Under the pieces are notes generated by a model. It was not told the DNA's origin and did no database searches. It saw nothing but the letters and a program-made list of their open reading frames with translations. The translations under genes and the position numbers were made by a program. Positions 61,392-64,000 of a stretch of 64,000 nucleotides of DNA are shown in pieces (the first letter of the stretch is position 1; each line of letters starts with the position of its first letter). The DNA is from Hyphomicrobiales bacterium (GTDB lineage Bacteria > Pseudomonadota > Alphaproteobacteria > Rhizobiales > Rhizobiaceae). The DNA is taken from NCBI GenBank assembly GCA_900473685.1, contig UCNE01000007.1, forward strand, positions 23,838-87,837, read 5' to 3'.

Positions 61392-62705
61392 ATGCCGAAT
61401 TTCATCGACCGCCGTCTCAATCCGAAGGACAAGAGCCTCGGGAACCGCCAGCGTTTCCTGAAGCGGGCCCGCGAAGAGCTGAAACGCTTCATCAAGGACC
61501 GCGTCAAGACAGACCGGATTGCCGACGTCGATTCGGGGCATGTGGTTCCGATGCCTGCACGCGGCGCCAGCGAGCCGACCTTCCAACCAGCCCGCGGCAG
61601 TGGCGACCGGCAATATGTGCTGCCCGGCAACCGCGATTACATGCCAGGAGATCGCATCGACAAGCCGCAGGGCGGCGGCGGGTCGGGCTCGGCAGCCGGA
61701 AAAGGCGAGGACGAAGACGACTTCCAGTTCCTGCTGTCACGCGAGGAGGTGCTCGAACTGTTTTTCGAGGATCTTGAACTTCCAGACATGGTCAAGCTCA
61801 GCCTGAAGGAAGCCGTCGCCTTCAAACCGCGCCGCGCTGGCTTTGCCACCAGCGGTTCGCCGACCAACATCAATGTCAGCCGCACCATGCGCAACAGCTA
61901 CGGACGCCGCATCGCTTTGCAGCGCCCCAAACGAAAGACATTGGAAGCTTTGGCGCAGGAGATCGAGGAACTCGCAGCGCAAGCTGATCCCGACCTCGTT
62001 CAGCGTCAGCATCTGGCCGCCTTGCGGGCGCAACTCGATCTGCTCGAACGGCGGCGAAGGCGCATCCCCTATGTCGATCCCGTCGATATCCGTTTCAACC
62101 GGTTCGAGCGCCAGCCGCTTCCCAATGCCAATGCGGTGATGTTCTGCCTGATGGATGTCTCCAGCTCGATGGGCGAGCGGGAGAAGGACCTCGCCAAACG
62201 CTTCTTTGTGCTGCTGCATCTGTTTCTCAAACGCCGCTACGACCGGATCGACATCGTCTTCATCCGCCATACCGACGAGGCCGGCGAAGTCGATGAGGAG
62301 ACATTCTTCTACAGCACCCAGAGCGGCGGCACGGTGGTCTCCACCGCGCTTGAGGAAATGCAGCGCATCATTCAGCAGCGTTACCCCGCAAAGGAATGGA
62401 ACATCTATGCCGCGCAGGCCTCCGACGGTGACAATGCTTCCCGCGATTCGGAACGGTGTGCCTCGATTCTCACCTCGGAATTGATGCGGCTTTGCCAGTA
62501 TTACGCCTATGTCGAGATCATCGACGAGCGCGAAAGCGAAATCTTCGGCTCGACCGACAATGGCACCGCGCTCTGGCGCGCCTATCGCACCGTCGATGGC
62601 GAATGGCCGAATTTCCAGATGACCCGGATCGCCCGCCCGTCCGACATCTACCCTGTCTTCCGAAAGCTTTTCGCCAGGCAGCCAACCCTGCAATTTCGCA
62701 GCTGA
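61392..62705 (+). CDS. yeaH: YeaH/YhbH family protein (DUF444)
   Basis: A 437-residue protein. The N-terminus FIDRRLNPKDKSLGNRQRFL and a glycine-rich loop near residues 93-104 are family features. A von Willebrand A-like domain starts near residue 250 with the MIDAS motif MDVSSSMGE. It lies 26 bases after prkA and 12 before spoVR. Its molecular role is not established; it works with PrkA and SpoVR genetically in other bacteria. Confidence 0.93.
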   Translation: MPNFIDRRLNPKDKSLGNRQRFLKRAREELKRFIKDRVKTDRIADVDSGHVVPMPARGASEPTFQPARGSGDRQYVLPGNRDYMPGDRIDKPQGGGGSGSAAGKGEDEDDFQFLLSREEVLELFFEDLELPDMVKLSLKEAVAFKPRRAGFATSGSPTNINVSRTMRNSYGRRIALQRPKRKTLEALAQEIEELAAQADPDLVQRQHLAALRAQLDLLERRRRRIPYVDPVDIRFNRFERQPLPNANAVMFCLMDVSSSMGEREKDLAKRFFVLLHLFLKRRYDRIDIVFIRHTDEAGEVDEETFFYSTQSGGTVVSTALEEMQRIIQQRYPAKEWNIYAAQASDGDNASRDSERCASILTSELMRLCQYYAYVEIIDERESEIFGSTDNGTALWRAYRTVDGEWPNFQMTRIARPSDIYPVFRKLFARQPTLQFRS

Positions 62706-62717
62706 ACGGAGCCCGGC

Positions 62718-64000
62718 ATGGCAAAGAATGCAGGCGCAAAACTGCTGTTCCACAGTTCCGACTGGAACTTCAAGACCTTGTCGCGCGCCTATGACGCCAT
62801 CGAGACGATCGCGCTGGATGAACTGGGGCTCGACGTCTACCCCAACCAGCTCGAGATCATTTCCTCGGAGCAGATGCTCGACGCCTACTCGTCCGTCGGC
62901 ATGCCGCTAATGTACCAGCACTGGTCGTTCGGAAAGCGCTTCGTCTACGAGGAACACGGCTATCGCAAGGGCCATCACGGCCTGGCCTATGAGCTAGTGA
63001 TCAACTCCAATCCTTGCATCACTTATCTGATGGAGGAAAACACCATGGCCATGCAGACCCTGGTGACCGCCCATGCGGCCTTCGGCCACAATCATTTCTT
63101 CAAGAACAACTACCTGTTCAAGCAATGGACAGATGCCGGCGCCATCCTCGGTTATATGGAGTTTTCCAAGAAATACATCGCCAAATGCGAAGAAAGGCAC
63201 GGGACGTCCGCGGTCGAGGCCATTCTCGATTCCGCCCATGCGCTGATGGACCAGGGCGTGTTCCGCTACCGCCGGCCGCCGCGTCTATCCTCGAAGAAGG
63301 AACAGGAGCGGGCGCGCGAACGGCTTGAGTACGAGGAGCAGACCTATAGCGATCTCTGGCGCACGCTGCCACGCACCACCGAGCGCCCGGATCCGGAGGA
63401 AGCCGAACGCGACGCGCTGGAACGCAAGAAGGTGCTCAATCTGCCGGAGGAAAACCTTCTTTATTTCCTCGAAAAGAACAGCCTGATCCTGGAGCCCTGG
63501 CAACGCGAACTGCTGCGCATCGTCCGGGTGATCGCCCAGTATTTCTATCCGCAACGCCAGACCAAGGTAATGAACGAGGGATGCGCCACCTTCGTGCATT
63601 ACACCATCATGAACAGGCTGTTCGACCAGGGCAAGCTCAGCGAAGGCTCGCTGCTGGAAATGCTCCACAGCCATTCCAGCGTGGTCTTCCAGCCGCATTT
63701 CGACGATCCGCGCTATTCCGGGATGAACCCTTATGCGCTGGGCTTTGCGATGATGCAGGACATCGAGCGGATCTGTAACCAGCCGACATCCGAGGACCGC
63801 GACTGGTTTCCCGGCATAGCGGGCAGCGGCCAATGGCGCGAGACGTTGCTGGATGCCTGGGCCAATCACCGGGATGAATCGTTCATCCTGCAATATCTGA
63901 GCCCTGCGCTGATCCGTAAATTCCGGTTGTTCCAGCTGACGGACGAGGCGGACAACCGTTATTGCGAGGTTGCGTCGATCCACAACGAGCGTGGTTATGG
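62718..64000 (+). CDS. spoVR: SpoVR family protein, C-terminus cut by the window edge
   Basis: About 427 residues are visible with no stop before 64000; the family is about 500-520 long. The translation MAKNAGAKLLFHSSDWNFKT is followed by MPLMYQHWSFGKRF, the LVINSNPCITYLMEENTMAMQ segment and HAAFGHNHFFKNN, all diagnostic of SpoVR. It follows yeaH after 12 bases. In Bacillus SpoVR is needed for spore cortex formation; in non-sporulating proteobacteria its role is unknown but linked to PrkA and stationary phase. Confidence 0.93.
   Translation, partial: MAKNAGAKLLFHSSDWNFKTLSRAYDAIETIALDELGLDVYPNQLEIISSEQMLDAYSSVGMPLMYQHWSFGKRFVYEEHGYRKGHHGLAYELVINSNPCITYLMEENTMAMQTLVTAHAAFGHNHFFKNNYLFKQWTDAGAILGYMEFSKKYIAKCEERHGTSAVEAILDSAHALMDQGVFRYRRPPRLSSKKEQERARERLEYEEQTYSDLWRTLPRTTERPDPEEAERDALERKKVLNLPEENLLYFLEKNSLILEPWQRELLRIVRVIAQYFYPQRQTKVMNEGCATFVHYTIMNRLFDQGKLSEGSLLEMLHSHSSVVFQPHFDDPRYSGMNPYALGFAMMQDIERICNQPTSEDRDWFPGIAGSGQWRETLLDAWANHRDESFILQYLSPALIRKFRLFQLTDEADNRYCEVASIHNERGY

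Overview
The window looks like chromosome of a Rhizobium/Agrobacterium-type alphaproteobacterium. It is GC-rich, with tight ATGA-type gene overlaps, several periplasmic-binding-protein ABC operons, a HutC-type regulator, an RND pump next to a TetR gene, and a prkA-yeaH-spoVR cluster preceded by a sequence matching the rhizobial general-stress (EcfG/RpoE2) promoter. I saw no tRNA, rRNA, insertion sequence, phage gene or CRISPR array.

Layout. 1-4535: a histidine-type module, with the start of an ammonia-lyase gene (cut by the left edge), a polar amino-acid ABC transporter on the minus strand and a divergent hutC. 4548-9868: a TetR repressor, two matching palindromic operators flanking a promoter, and a MexEF-like RND efflux pair ending in a clear terminator. 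9892-15612: a soluble PAS-PAS chemoreceptor, an operator-rich AT-rich gap, a GH20 hexosaminidase with a GNAT acetyltransferase, and a small two-helix membrane protein.

15987-36286 is the most distinctive region, a roughly 20 kb cell-surface polysaccharide locus. It opens with a four-gene activation module (class II asparagine synthase, acyl carrier protein, acyl-AMP ligase, ammonia-dependent NAD synthase-like enzyme). Next come two paralogous GNAT-like proteins on opposite strands, a short PrmC-like methyltransferase, a Wzx-like flippase, a Wzz/GumC-like co-polymerase without a kinase domain, a Wzy-like polymerase, a NodB-type deacetylase, a GT4 glycosyltransferase, a GT4-GT2 fusion, a methyltransferase and a secreted clan-A-like glycoside hydrolase. 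My inference is a Wzx/Wzy-dependent polysaccharide decorated with a carrier-protein-activated, possibly amidated acyl group. No initiating sugar-phosphate transferase and no outer-membrane exporter lie in the window.

36313-41549 is mostly housekeeping: an ABC-F ATPase, peptidase T, two small unknown proteins and RsgA. 41673-49462 is one operon with a LacI regulator, an ABC transporter, a nucleoside hydrolase and adenine deaminase, which points to purine or nucleoside salvage; strong hairpins and a repeat element lie between the binding-protein and permease genes. 49551-58214 is a minus-strand peptide-type ABC operon with an M14-like hydrolase, preceded by an M20 amidohydrolase. 58353-64000 holds a phosphoribosyltransferase and prkA-yeaH-spoVR, the last cut by the right edge.
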